This document shows, one piece after another, positions 1 through 10,187 of a DNA stretch of 36,079 nt. Location of the stretch: positions 1 to 36,079 of the forward strand of contig JAPEVF010000467.1 in assembly GCA_029747585.1 (NCBI GenBank). The letters are read 5' to 3'. How positions within the stretch are numbered: position 1 is the stretch's first letter; each line of letters starts with the position of its first letter. The translations under genes and the position numbers were made by a program. The notes under the pieces were generated by a model that was not told the DNA's origin, ran no database searches, and saw nothing but the letters and a program-made list of their open reading frames with translations. Source of the DNA: Pleurotus djamor (lineage: Eukaryota; Basidiomycota; Agaricomycetes; Agaricales; Pleurotaceae).

Positions 1-1583
1 CCCTTCGCGTGTTCGCTCATGAAACCGGACCAGTGTCGTCTGCGAGTCGACTTGGAACTCGTTAAATCGACGCAGATATATACATATCCGAGATACCAGG
101 ACCGAATGAAGGCAACGCTGGAGACTATCTCGTAGGCTTCGAGGTGAGTTCACCAGGGCTGGTCATGAACGAGGACGCCGTACCTGATCATGCGGTCGAT
201 ACCGTCATCCTATCGAAAAATGAACTGGTTAGCCGAGGGAACGGTGGGTATTTGAGAGTAAAGGAGTGAGCGAACACCGTCATAAATGGTAACACAGATG
301 CTGATTATGCCGACAGCTGAAGGAATCTATATAAGTAAGTCAAGAGGAAATATAGAAATGAAGGGTACGCACCGATGAGGCAAGAGAAATAGGCGATGCC
401 TAGAGCGACGTCAAAACTTCCGCACTTCGCAAACGAGGAAGACTAACCGTCCCGTGCAAATAACTCAACTAAGGTCCGAGGTTGAAACAGTATGGATAAC
501 CGTGGGCGATCTGGCAGCGCATCGTTCATGATTCAGTGAAAGCTCGAGTAGATGAGCGACGACTTACAGCTCCGCATCCATTGGACAACTGTAAGTATCA
601 AGACAACTGATTCCATAGGGTAAGCATGCAAAATCAAGTATTTTGAGACGTGAAACCCATACCGGATTCAACGGACATCATCAACACATAGTCCCACACC
701 TTCAGTTCGCCACCGGTATATGGATAGCACCCGGGTAGACGAACGATGGATAGTGGTATAACTGTCAGGGGAATCAGTGCCTGAGTGATCCGAGAGTAAT
801 GGAAAAATACACGCACAGTGGACAGAATCGTTCGACGTAGCGTAAGTTACGGCTATCGGGATGAGGGCTGCAAGGACTACAGCAGTCAATATGAGGGCCA
901 GTACGCGCGTACGACCCCAGAGATTCCAAAGACGTATGACCATGATAACTGGAAGCGAGGGTGTCATAGTAGACGCAGTAGGAGACGGCGGAGACTTACG
1001 CTCAGAAACGAGTATTCCAATCATGTAGAGAACTGTGAAGGAGATTGTTAGCGGCCACGCAGGATATTGGAGTGACTAACTTCCGACTGCATCGTCAATG
1101 TGTTTACAGGCGGCGGTCGAAGTACCATAGGCGACTTGATCTATTCCAAGGATTGTTCAGTTATCAAGTGAGAAGACGAGACAAGGACCGAGAAAACCCT
1201 ACTATATAGCGTCAAGGGGAGATCGAAAAAAGGAAGATACCGATTCAGATAGAAAAGGAGCATGGGGAGCCGATGAGAGTTTCCCCACACCAATTGGACT
1301 TCATCTGGGAAAGTGATAAAGTAATCCTATACCTGGCGTACCTTGGTTAACATGTTGACAGGCAGTAGGGCAGCTACTGACGGGACTTACGAATATGCTC
1401 AACGATGCCGCTATGAAAGGCAGTGAGTTAGCATTATCAAGTATAACCGAGGTGGGTCTCACCATGTATGTACTAAGGGAAGAGCTGGGTCAGAGAAGGA
1501 ATCTGGGTGTGACGGTTCGAACGACTTACCCCGCTGAACTGCAGATTAGTGAGTCTGGACGTGGTGAGATCGTGAGCGGACAT
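1..1583 (-). CDS. DUF6533-type seven-helix membrane protein, gene A (3' end off window)
   Basis: Function unknown; the family is fungal and receptor-like in topology. Exons read at 1530-1583, 1463-1472 (10 nt), 1391-1410, 1203-1326, 1081-1140, 1000-1032, 817-948, 663-761, 568-606, 448-510, 373-399 and about 278-316, then a last exon running off the left edge. The start ATG at 1583 opens MSAHDLTTSRLTNLQFSG. The N-terminal family signature is DYFITFPDEVQLVW, followed by LLFYLNRYLPFF; further on come IMVIRLWNLWGRTR, GCYPYTGG, ELFARDG and, near the edge, LQRCLHSVLVSR. Exon lengths of 10, 20, 60, 33, 99 and 27 nt equal those of gene C, which supports the model. The join around 180-278 is not uniquely resolved. 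The reading frame is still open at base 1. Family assignment is from motif memory. Confidence 0.8.
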
Positions 1584-1922
1584 GCAGGAGCGAGCAGAGG
1601 GCTTGCACCTTCTTGAATAAATACATTTCTCTCCCCCAATCAACGACGAGATGATCAACTGGCCGGGTGATATCAATCAGAAGCCTACACCTGATCTTAA
1701 GGGATCCGAATATAGCGGTGGATTCTAAACTTTTATTTTCGGATGGTTTCATAGTGGCGGTCGCTGCTTGAACACGAGAACGTTCAGACGCGAGTTTGAG
1801 AATTAATCAGCAGCGATTTTGACGTAGAATGAAGCGGCTAGCTGCGACCCAGCAAAGGAGTCTGCTTCGAGTTTGTGTTGAGTTTGTACTTTGTTGGGAG
1901 CAAGTTGGGGCTCGGGGTGCTT

Positions 1923-1942
1923 GAGCGCTCTACCAAGCGCTC
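1923..1942. repeat. Inverted repeat, 7-bp arms, 6-nt loop
   Basis: GAGCGCT and AGCGCTC form perfect arms around CTACCA. It lies about 340 nt upstream of the gene A start and about 490 nt upstream of E1. A regulatory role is only a possibility. Confidence 0.5.
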
Positions 1943-2240
1943 GTAGTATACACAAGTAGAAACGTTTCCATAATGACGATCAGCCACAGCAGCATGGCGC
2001 AGGGGAAGCGCGCGGGGCCCATAACCCCGAGGTCACTGGATCGAAACCAGTTGCTGCTAATCTTGCTGTCCCGAAGCTTCAAGGTCGGACACTTTCTTTA
2101 TTTTTTTCACACTTCGACAGAATTCGCTGATTCCACCTCCCTCAGGATGTCGCCCTCCGCCATGCAAATCGATTCCCACTTCCCTCTGGTGCACTTCTAA
2201 AAAAATTGCTGCTACACGACGAAGCTTGGAACGAAGTTCT

Positions 2241-2268
2241 CTCTTTCGAAGCTAAGCTTCGGAAAGAG
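2241..2268. repeat. Near-perfect inverted repeat upstream of E1
   Basis: CTCTTTCGAAGCT is followed at once by AAGCTTCGGAAAGAG. The arms pair with a single-base bulge. It lies about 165 nt upstream of the E1 start codon, so a palindromic protein-binding site is possible but unproven. Confidence 0.55.
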
Positions 2269-2431
2269 ATACGTACACATGGCTTTCTACTGGCCCGTGT
2301 GACGTGCTTGAAGGTTGCGGTCTAAGTATAGCCCCATTCACACCATCTGCCATACTCGGATCATTCAACAACGTGAGCATCCAACATATATATCAGAGTC
2401 AGCTCAGTACAAAATTTTCCGTGTCCTTAGG

Positions 2432-3129
2432 ATGCCCATACCGTCTACCTCTCTCGTTTCCACGAGCAACTCAGGCTTGGGGTCGACTCTTTCAGCCTCC
2501 AGCCTACCTTTGACAACGCCATCATCGACATTTACTCTCTCGGGGACTGCTAGCGATATCCTCTCAGCTTCGTTTACTACTCAATCATCCTTCACTATTT
2601 CAATCGGTATTCCTTCAGAGGGACCACCTACCTCAACGGTGAACGTGATCTTAGTCCCGCCTACGCCACCCACCAGTCCTCTGGGCTCCACTCGCAGCGT
2701 CGGTTTTGGGCCGCCTCAAGTAACAGAAGCACCCCCTTTGCTTTCCACTCAGTCTGGGCCATCTCTCCGACAGCCTACTCAACGAGCCACGCAGGTCATC
2801 ATGCCCAAACCGTCTTCACAGGTAAGACATTCCGCTCGATTTTATGTCGGTGTGGAGTATGATGGTAACGATATCTCATTGCCTAGAGCTCTGATGGACC
2901 GTCCGTCTTTCCGCCGTCTCCCCACATGGACCCCACCGACGCTACCGGAAGTAACACGGCGATGCCACCCCTTCCGTCGAGTTCTCTCCCAAATTCCAAT
3001 CCCACCTCCTCGCTTATCCCATCAAATTCAAACTCTGCACGGCTTCATCTTCGTCTCGATTCCACTAAATGCCTCCTGGGACTCTTGCTCTTGATCACGC
3101 TCGGGAATACGATGGTACTTTTAGCGTGA
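2432..3129 (+). CDS. E1: Ser/Thr/Pro-rich protein with C-terminal hydrophobic tail
   Basis: Not a family I recognise. Two exons, 2432-2821 and 2887-3129, flank a 65-nt intron (GTAAGA...CTAG); the predicted product is 210 aa. The start ATG follows TTAG; no upstream in-frame ATG was seen. The N-terminus is polar (MPIPSTSLVSTSNSG) and shows no signal peptide. The shared motif sits at residues 53-72 as SFTISIGIPSEGPPTSTVNV, with two extra residues relative to its relatives. A Pro/Ser-rich stretch follows. The last 20 or so residues, after LDSTK, are strongly hydrophobic and end with the protein, as in a tail-anchored protein. Without the intron the frame would lose this tail, which supports the splice. 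Membrane placement is inferred. Confidence 0.65.
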
Positions 3130-3981
3130 CGGTTGGGCATAGAGTCTTCTACGGCTCGCCTAACCTGAGTCTGATAGCCGAATGCTATACCGGGATAAGG
3201 CTTGCCTTCTCCGCTGCCGTGCTATCAGCAGGTCCTAATCTGGCTTGTATGACCATCCGCAGTCTATGATGAAGGCAAGACCTAGGTTACCAGTGGTTTG
3301 ACCTTCACGCGCGTGTTGAGCGGCTCAATGCGTTCGGATCGAAGGAGAAAGGAGGAAAGAGGTTACTGTGCTCCCAATGACTCTCGGATATCCTCTCCCC
3401 CATCCCTGATACATTGAGAAGGCGAATGAAGGCGTACCCGAATTTAGAAGTCCCCGAATGTGCGTCATTCGTCTTTTTTCTGGATTTCTCTTTGCAATCT
3501 CATTCATTTCTGCTGTGTCTAATTTCAGACTACGTCCTCTGTATTATTGTGGTGCACAATCAATGCTTCCTTCGCCTTGTGCAACGTATTCAACAGTGAC
3601 ACGCTGCTCTAAGTCTGACTTGGGCGAATCCGCGTGCGTTGTGGAGTCAACTTTGACCGATCAAGTCGTAAAACTGCACGCCAATAGTCGTAGCTCTCGC
3701 TCACTAAGCAGAGTAGACGCAAATGCGCGCTGCGTTGAGAAAACTTGGGTTGTTCGGGCTTTCCCCTAGCCCCTGATGAATAGGAGCATCGTCCGTACAC
3801 CACGGAAAGCCCAAGCTCCACACCGTGCGGCCTCATCAAACGCATCACGCCGTGCTGTCAAAAGACATTGATGCTGATAAAGCTTGAGGCCTTGAGGACT
3901 CATCTGGCTGATTCCACGTCGTTCGGCTGCGCAGATGCTTCAAATTCTACATAACATCGGCAAAGTTGTGTTGACCCATCA
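3130..3981. other. Intergenic region E1-E2
   Basis: About 850 nt with no supported gene. A 103-codon plus-strand frame starting at 3458 opens with a hydrophobic segment (FSGFLFAISFISAV) and has several Cys, so a small secreted protein cannot be excluded. It has no matching paralogue here and I do not call it. Confidence 0.5.
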
Positions 3982-4350
3982 ATGTCTTCTCATTCATCCA
4001 TCCTCACTGTCAGCTCGGTACTCATTACGGTACCTGCCCCATCAGTTCCAACTTCAACAGTCGCGGTAGCCCTTCCTCCTCAACATGAGTCATTGGGGGT
4101 AGGCTTCAATGAAAGCCAAATCTTCGTGAGGACACAGGCCCATACTTATTGTTTACCCCGTATTCATCGAGAACAGGATACGGTAACTGTTACACCCAGC
4201 CCCTCAGATAATCCCCCCTCACTACCACCCACAACATTCCCTGCTCCGTCAAACCCGGCTCGTGGGCGCAACGACCATACCAAGCCTTTCCTCGCTATGT
4301 TGATGGTCATTGTCTCGGTTGCTCTAAGGCACCTCGTTTCGGCGGTATGA
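3982..4350 (+). CDS. E2: short Ser/Thr/Pro-rich protein with C-terminal hydrophobic tail
   Basis: Smallest member of the E family: 122 aa if unspliced. The shared motif is close to the N-terminus, SVLITVPAPSVPTSTVAVAL at residues 12-31. A Pro/Ser-rich linker follows, and the C-terminus (KPFLAMLMVIVSVALRHLVSAV) is hydrophobic to the end. No signal peptide is visible. A plausible in-frame intron at 4126-4176 (51 nt, GTGAGG...ACAG) would shorten the protein to 105 aa; sequence alone cannot decide. Function unknown; a tail-anchored or membrane-associated protein is the inference. Confidence 0.6.
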   Translation: MSSHSSILTVSSVLITVPAPSVPTSTVAVALPPQHESLGVGFNESQIFVRTQAHTYCLPRIHREQDTVTVTPSPSDNPPSLPPTTFPAPSNPARGRNDHTKPFLAMLMVIVSVALRHLVSAV

Positions 4351-4743
4351 GTTGATGGGAGCGAGCACCGCCCTTGTCCTCACTGAGGATTTACTTCCGC
4401 CGCGGAGGTACGAAAATGACTGACGATGATGTGGATGAAGATTTTCCGTGTTTGAGCATACCGCTCTCAGGTTATGCGAGGGTTTGAGAGCTGTAGTGAT
4501 GACTCAGTGCTGGATAGATACTCGCAACGGGGGATACGTTCCGCTATGTAGGTGGTGTCGCATGGGACACGCCGAAGGGAGGATGGAACAGGGGAAGCAA
4601 TTTCGGTACCAGGAGGCAGTGTTGTCGTTCTGGCCCTTGGGCATCGACATCGTTCACCGGACGCATAAGAGCGCGTCGACTGGATGTTCATCATATCATC
4701 ATCCTGTACTCGGGTTCACGATCTTCGCGTGCATTAGCGGAAG
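4351..4743. other. Intergenic region E2-E3
   Basis: About 390 nt without a recognisable gene. Frames on both strands are Ser/Pro/Cys-rich fragments with no motif. Confidence 0.5.
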
Positions 4744-5740
4744 ATGCCACCGCCAGGGATCTCACCAAACTCACCCCTGCCGACCCCTCACTTCATCTAC
4801 CCCGAAGTTCTGGAGAGCATGCTCAAAGCAAGACAATTAGACCTCGAGACAGATACTCCAAGTCCGATACCACTTTTTTCACTATCAACAATTGCGTCAG
4901 CGACCTTCTCGGGCCATACATCGGTGACAGTCGACATCCCNAAAAAAGACGGCTGATACCTCCACAATAGCTATCGTCACAAATTTGCCGACCACGTTAC
5001 CACCGCCACCACCAGCAGCTCCACCACCACCACCAACTTCACCAGATGCACCAGCGACTCCGACGATGGGTCAACCACAGACAAGTTTCTCCTCTTCCAA
5101 CTTGCCACCACCACCCACATCTATCCCTGCTCCTGCGCCTCAAACGGGGAGTGCACCAGATGCGATTTTGAATACGCCTCCTCCACAGACTCAACCTGGG
5201 TCTGACATTCCACCAAATGTGATCCCGAATACGCCTCCTCCGCAGGTTCAACCTGATGCCAACAATCCCCAAGACGTTCCTCCATCCGGGCCAGGAGGGA
5301 GCCAGCCTCATCTGGGACAACCTAACACGAACAATTCACAGCATCCGACCAGCAACAATAACGCTCCTGCTAGCTCGCAATCTAGACCTGGATTTGGACC
5401 TGGATCTAGCGCAGACACGAAGTCACAGACGCCGGGCTCGTCCACCCCGCAGCCACCACTCTCGCCGAGTCGTGATCAGAGCAACTTTACTTCACAAGAG
5501 GCGCAGCAGCCAAGGCTGGGGAGCGAAACGACATCACCACCAAGCCCATCAATACAATCACCGAACCCACCAACACAATCCCCAGACGAGGGAACCACGA
5601 ACATAGAGGCAGCGATCTCGACGGTGTTCGTTGCTCCGAGTGGGGCAACGAGGAATTCGAATTCGGCCAGAATAGTAGACCCAAGACTTTGCAAACGGAC
5701 TATTTTAATGATTGTTTTGGCTGGCCTGCTTGTTTTGTAA
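4744..5740 (+). CDS. E3: long proline-rich protein with C-terminal hydrophobic tail
   Basis: Largest E-family member, 331 aa if the single N at 4941 is a surplus base; counting the N as a base gives a stop 16 nt later. Dropping the N yields the family motif SVTVDIPKKTADTSTIAIVT (from residue 60), which is strong support. After it come runs of prolines (PPPPPAAPPPPP), imperfect repeats around NTPPPQTQP and NTPPPQVQP, and a Gln/Asn/Ser/Pro-rich low-complexity region likely to be disordered. The tail is LCKRTILMIVLAGLLVL. The start MPPPGIS resembles the internal MPPPLNL of E5. No signal peptide is seen. Function unknown. Confidence 0.65.
4941..4941. other. Ambiguous base N in E3
   Basis: The N precedes a run of six A. 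Treating it as absent restores the E3 frame through a motif shared with four other genes, so it probably marks an uncertain homopolymer length. Confidence 0.75.
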
Positions 5741-6581
5741 TTCAGTATACAGGCAATGGACGTGAAATAGAGTACATACCATCGTAGAATACTTAATGCA
5801 TAATAATAATTGTATACCAGACTTGCGTAGGCGAAATTTGCAAGGTTATCCATATCTGAAGCTTGAGAGGGAGAAGACGTTTGTATGTGCTATGCTCGAG
5901 CCCTTGAACAGTTGCTGTGAAGGTGCTGATAAGTAGACGAATCGTTGAAAAACAAGGGATCTCCGTACCATGAGTATGCCGTTCAAATGCCAGGCATCTG
6001 CTGGTGCAAACCATCGCCATCTAGCGCCTGCGCAAAGATCCATAAGCCTAGGTCACCAAGGCAAGATTGTCAGCGTTCGTGCGAGGGGGAATGGTGCTTG
6101 TAGTTTCTCACCTTGGGTGTAAGCGGCGATTAAAAAGACTTCTCTCGAACTCTGGCGTTCCGTAGACCCCGACTAGCGCCATACCAAGCCGTATCTTACT
6201 CTGATCGTCATCCCCACCCTTCATCAGATACTTTGTTTCGGCGATATCAGCTGATGGGCGTAGCGTAGATCGTGTCGTAACGGGCCCTTCACGCCCCAAT
6301 GTTGGAGGACGAAAAAGGCAGCATGAGCTTTGTTGGGTCGTAAGTTTGAAGATGATGATCTCGGCATGAAAAGGTCGTGGGGGCTCGACTCATCCCATGA
6401 CAATAGTTTCCAGAATGCATCTGAACGTAAACGTATCCAGGGCATGCCTGACAGGTAGATCAACAGCGTGCTTCTCCTACGAAGTCCTGAGCAGTTTGTC
6501 TCTATGCGAAATGATTTAGTCGACATGCGTATAAAGGCGATGCCAACGTACCGATGCTCTGAAAACCCCACTCTCATCAAA
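5741..6581. other. Intergenic region E3-E4, possible unidentified minus-strand exons
   Basis: About 840 nt. On the minus strand an open stretch at 6108-6299 ends in an exon-like edge (CACCCAAG then GTGAGA), and a following block near 5990-6043 reads RWRWFAPADAWHLNG. Together they could be pieces of a spliced gene of unknown family, but I could not assemble a continuous frame. I leave it uncalled. Confidence 0.3.
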
Positions 6582-7112
6582 ATGGGCTGCATTGGACATC
6601 AAAACTCCCCATCCACATCTATACGACCGAGTTCCTCCCATACAGTATCAGCCGTCCCAACCAACCGACCCATCTTTGAGACAGTAGCGCCAACAACGAC
6701 GCGAGTGGCAACTCCCATCCCTTGTCGAACATACACCGATGAGGTCACAGCGACCTCCGTGTTAATCACAGTCCCGCATGGGTCAGTCGCTCCTACCACG
6801 CTGGCGGTGGTGACCAACCAACCACAAATTTGTCACGACGGGTATTTGAACACGAACGACTGCGTAGCTGGGGTATATTCCACAGTACCAATGGTCGAAG
6901 GGTGTCCGACATCCATCCTACGGTCCAGACCCGCAGGAATGGCAACAGGGCAGAGAGCGGCTTCTGATGGAGGGAGCGTTACTTCTTTGGCCACCTCTGG
7001 CGCTGGTGGGGCGTCGCTTTCAAATTCGGCAACCAGAGGACAACGTCGCCACAAGCGGGCACTTCTGGACGTTATATTACTATGCTTGGTAATATTCGGG
7101 CTTGCTCTGTAA
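6582..7112 (+). CDS. E4: Ser/Thr-rich protein with C-terminal hydrophobic tail
   Basis: 176 aa from the ATG at 6582 (MGCIGHQNSPSTS); upstream in-frame ATGs at 6504 and later are possible starts. The family motif is SVLITVPHGSVAPTTLAVVT at residues 59-78, almost the same as in E2. A Ser/Ala/Gly-rich region follows, then a basic patch RRHKR and the terminal hydrophobic segment ALLDVILLCLVIFGLAL. The basic patch just before the tail suits a membrane anchor with a cytosolic N-terminus. Five Cys are spread along the protein. No signal peptide; function unknown. Confidence 0.65.
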   Translation: MGCIGHQNSPSTSIRPSSSHTVSAVPTNRPIFETVAPTTTRVATPIPCRTYTDEVTATSVLITVPHGSVAPTTLAVVTNQPQICHDGYLNTNDCVAGVYSTVPMVEGCPTSILRSRPAGMATGQRAASDGGSVTSLATSGAGGASLSNSATRGQRRHKRALLDVILLCLVIFGLAL

Positions 7113-7417
7113 AGTGTACGTGTACAGGTATTTAGCTGAGTCAATGGCTGGCGGGGATTTGGAGGAATACATACCTCCGGAGTTCAGCTTTACTCTACAC
7201 CGCAGGCTGAACTTGGAAGTAGACAGCTTCTGTCTATTTTCGTTCGAGTCTATTTTCCAAAATAAGCCAGATAGACCTTCCGCGTCCGGCAATGCTTCTG
7301 CATGACGCAATTAGTCTGTGTCGATCGGGGGCGTATAAATACCTTCGTCATCGTCACAGCACCTTATTCTGTCCCTTCATCCACTCCTCTTACCATCTTC
7401 GTCGTCGAACTCGCAGA
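7113..7417. other. Intergenic region holding the SDR promoter
   Basis: About 305 nt between the E4 stop and the SDR start. It contains a clear TATA motif (annotated separately) and a pyrimidine-rich stretch before the ATG, as expected for a fungal core promoter and leader. Confidence 0.6.
7334..7340 (+). promoter_or_regulatory. TATA box of the SDR gene
   Basis: TATAAAT lies 78 nt upstream of the ATG at 7418, in a GC-rich setting that makes it stand out. Distance and orientation fit a core promoter. Confidence 0.6.
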
Positions 7418-8666
7418 ATGCAAGCAATTAAGGAAGTCTTGAATGGCCAAACGAGCTCTGGTTCACAAGAAGTTAAATCAGCGAACTTGGCGGGCAAGGT
7501 ATATTCAAGGAAAGACGTACCATGCATGACGCATATTGATATCGCTTTCCTTCAGACAGCGCTTGTCACAGGAGGTACCGCCGGTATTGGCTTGGAAGTC
7601 GCCAAAGCGCTTGCTACCGCGGGAGCACGCGTGCTGATCCTGTCAAGGAAGAAGGAGAATGGAGATCGGGCTATTGGGGAAATCAAGGAAGCTGTGAGAA
7701 CCGCTGTGGAGGAGAAGAATGGCGAAAACGGAAAGGCGGGCGAGAGCAATAAGGAGGCTGATGTCGAGTTCATCCCTTGCGACCTAGGAAACTTGAAAGA
7801 GGTGAAGGAGGTTGCCGATAATATCGCGAAAAAGGAACAGCGATTGGATATCGTGAGTTTAAACGTCGCTGGTTGTTTTTCCAGGGCTGAGCTCGTAAAC
7901 GCCTCCACAGCTGGTAGCAGGAACTGGAATCGGCGTCAACAACTTTGATGAGGATTCCGATGGCATTGACCGACATTTCGGGGTGAACCACCTTGGCCAC
8001 TTCCTGCTCGTGAACCGTCTCCTGCCCTTGATGGTGAAGACCACCAAGTTCCCCGACCTGAATCAATCCGCCGTCTCTGGTCGTATCATTTCCATTTCCT
8101 CCGAACTCCATCGCGCTGCCCCGAATTCCACCAAATTCGCCAATGTCAACGAAGTCGCGTCCTTGGGTGCCCCCAAAGATGCCAACGAGTCCAAGGACCT
8201 GAGTGCCCATGGGCTCTATGGACGCTCCAAGCTTGCCAATATCGCTTTTACGCGCATGCTTGTGGACAAGGTCATCCACCCCAACAAATACAAGGTCATC
8301 GTCATGGCGACGCATCCCGGAGCCGTCCATACTGCGCAGCAGGACCAGTTCAAAGAGGCGTATGGCGAGGTTATTGGGACCGCCTTGAAGTATGCGACGA
8401 TTCCGTTCATGAAGACGCCCGATCAAGGTAGCGCGAGTACAGTTTGGGCTGCTGTGGATCCCTCAGTTGAGGCTGAAAAGGAGAAATGGCAAGGCGCGTA
8501 CGTTACGAACCCAGGAGAAAAGAGTGATCCGTCCAGCCAAGCGTTGGATGATGAGCTTGCGGAGAATCTTTGGAAGTTGAGCAAACAGCTCATTGAAGAG
8601 CAGGTCGGGAAGGACGGATTAGCGGACTGGGACATGACCACCATTGCCAAGGTCTCCATGGTTTGA
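7418..8666 (+). CDS. Short-chain dehydrogenase/reductase (retinol dehydrogenase/WW-oxidoreductase-like)
   Basis: Predicted NAD(P)-dependent oxidoreductase of the classical SDR superfamily; substrate unknown. Three exons, 7418-7498, 7556-7852 and 7911-8666, give 377 aa. The cofactor-binding motif TGGTAGIG is at residues 32-39. CDLGNL follows the third strand. The serine of the catalytic set lies in IISISSELH (near residue 189), and the active-site YGRSK has Tyr229 and Lys233. The usual NNAG/NAG motif after LDI reads LVAGTGIG, with the motif Asn missing, if the 58-nt second intron is right. That intron aligns the protein without gaps to the family pattern (LDILVANAGIG-like), so I prefer it. No signal peptide or terminal membrane segment is obvious. 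Its convergent neighbour is P1. Confidence 0.88.
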
Positions 8667-9124
8667 GTTTGTTCGAAATTATTCCTTCCGATCCTAGCGT
8701 ACGGTTTGCAGCTCAATTCAAGCTCAATTGACGAATTGTTAAGAAACCAGTTCGTCGCGAAGTTTGAAGTGGCTGAGGCTAGCTCGAGGCGGGAAGAAAC
8801 AATATTTCAGCCAAGCAAATAAGAAGCCGCGATTTCGAGGCGTTCGCAAATCGTCTGAAGTACTTCGGAGGGCGTCTTCAAGAATGGGCTTGGATTTTTG
8901 AGTTAGGAATACGGAGTTGAAAAGGAAAAGCATCACCTCGAAGAACGTAGATATCTCAACTCCAAAGACCACTTTGATGGCAAGCAATGGTTTGTGTCTC
9001 GGATAGAAAGTCAACGAAAGACGTGGATTCAAGCCTTCGTTCCTCCAGGTTACATTCATAGTAAGCGGGAAAAGGGACGCGAACGAGGGATAAAAGATAT
9101 GGGTTCTTCACTTTGGTCATCGCT
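8667..9124. other. Convergent intergenic region SDR-P1
   Basis: About 460 nt between two convergent genes. A 106-codon minus-strand frame (8739-9059) has no motif and I regard it as chance. A small direct repeat of AGCTCAATT occurs at about 8710-8730. Confidence 0.5.
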
Positions 9125-9776
9125 TCATCGATGCTGTATTGAGAACATAGGTGAGCAGACGGCCCAAGGTAAAATTCGTTGAAGACACGGACCATTGGGT
9201 GCTGGTGCTGAAACCGGGACAGGCGGAACCTTAGGCTGGCCGTCCCTCACTTCCATCTCGTAGGCCTTCTTCCGCCTCTTCACCTCAGCCTCCTGCTCCT
9301 TCTCCTCCGCAAATGCTTCGGCTTTCCTCTTCTGTCTCTCCTTCAACTTCGTCTCCGCTTCAGCCAAATTTTTCTGCGCGGTCTCAATCTTCTTCCTCCT
9401 CGCTTCCTCAGCCTGCGCTTTCCTTTCAAAAAGCCTTGTCATTTGTTGGGTGAGACAGGCGTTTATCTTGTGGTAAGTTTGAATTTGTTCATCTAAGTCT
9501 ACGTCGGCTGGGAATGAATGGTGCTCAAGAAGTCGAGCTTCACCTACAATAATGAACACATCATGAGAAAGATGTCGAGAATACGAATCTAGCAGACACA
9601 CCATGTAGTTTCTCTAGCCATTTGCTGCTCCCCGGGACACAAAGTCGGGGGTGAGGCCGGGGGATAGGTTGACCGAGATCAGGCTGATGGTCTGAATCCG
9701 ATTCCGAGTATTCAATTTGCTTTCTAGGAGGGCGACGTACAGCCGTGTATACAGGTGGGTCTTCGTCGTCCGACAT
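9125..9776 (-). CDS. P1: acidic/charged coiled-coil protein
   Basis: Function unknown. Exon 1 (9602-9776) encodes an acidic N-terminus beginning MSDDEDPPVYTAVRRPP and ending SSKWLEKLH. A 58-nt intron (9544-9601) precedes exon 2 (9125-9543). Exon 2 carries a long charged helix: DEQIQTYHKINACLTQQMTR, then repeated Glu/Lys/Ala-rich heptads such as KAQAEEARRKKIETAQKN and EKEQEAEVKRRKKAYE, strongly predicting a coiled coil of roughly 90 residues. A Pro-rich tail follows. The C-terminus may be altered by another intron near 9135-9190. It is paralogous to P2 (12613-13256), and both lie downstream of an F-box-like gene on the same strand. A self-associating, perhaps nuclear, protein is the inference. 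Confidence 0.75.
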
Positions 9777-10187
9777 AGAGTAATGTGGAGGTGCAGAAAA
9801 ATATGGGGAACACCTTGGGAACACCCCCGAGTCTAGGCCCTGGGGGAAGATCAGGGACGAGGAGGAATGTTAATAGGCGCGCAGCTGAGCGCCTTCGTTC
9901 CAACCTTGTTTTCAACCCAGTTTCAACCCAATTTCAACCTCAAGTTGTTCAACAATTTAGCCCTGAGGCCTGAGGCCTGACACTTCGACGTGGCGGCGTC
10001 TTCTAGAATTATACCGCGAAATCTCTCATTTCTTTCAAGTTTCTCTTCGTTCGCCGCTATCATTGGTTTCTCTAGAACATGTAATGAAACTTTACCGTGA
10101 CTTCAGCGTGAGTCTTGCCTATCGCACCTTTTGAAATGGGATGAACGAAAAAGCTTTATCCTATTTCGCTCTGGGAAGAAACATAAT
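9777..10187. other. Intergenic region, P1 upstream/F-box 1 downstream
   Basis: About 410 nt; probable P1 promoter side. It has three 11-bp-spaced TTTCAACC repeats (9910-9941) and a tandem CCTGAGG repeat (9962-9979). No gene is supported. Confidence 0.5.
9910..9941. repeat. Three tandem copies of TTTCAACCCA-like unit, period 11
   Basis: Units at 9910, 9921 and 9932; two are identical over ten bases and the third diverges in its last two. The spacing is about one helix turn. It lies roughly 135 nt upstream of the P1 start. Confidence 0.5.

Larger units (their letters stand above)
1584..2431. other. Divergent intergenic region between gene A and E1
   Basis: About 850 nt separating two divergently transcribed genes, so it should hold both promoters. 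I see no convincing gene. It contains two inverted repeats (1923-1942 and 2241-2268), annotated separately. Short frames here lack recognisable motifs. Confidence 0.6.

Noticed and set aside
5476..5853. 125-codon minus-strand frame over the E3 3' end
   Set aside because: It mirrors the proline-rich coding region of E3; low-complexity sequence opens the opposite strand by chance.
7552..7908. 118-codon minus-strand frame
   Set aside because: Antisense to SDR exon 2 and rich in Ser/Phe as expected from the complement of a Lys/Glu-rich exon.
8739..9059. 106-codon minus-strand frame
   Set aside because: No motif and no splice context; likely chance in the convergent intergenic region.
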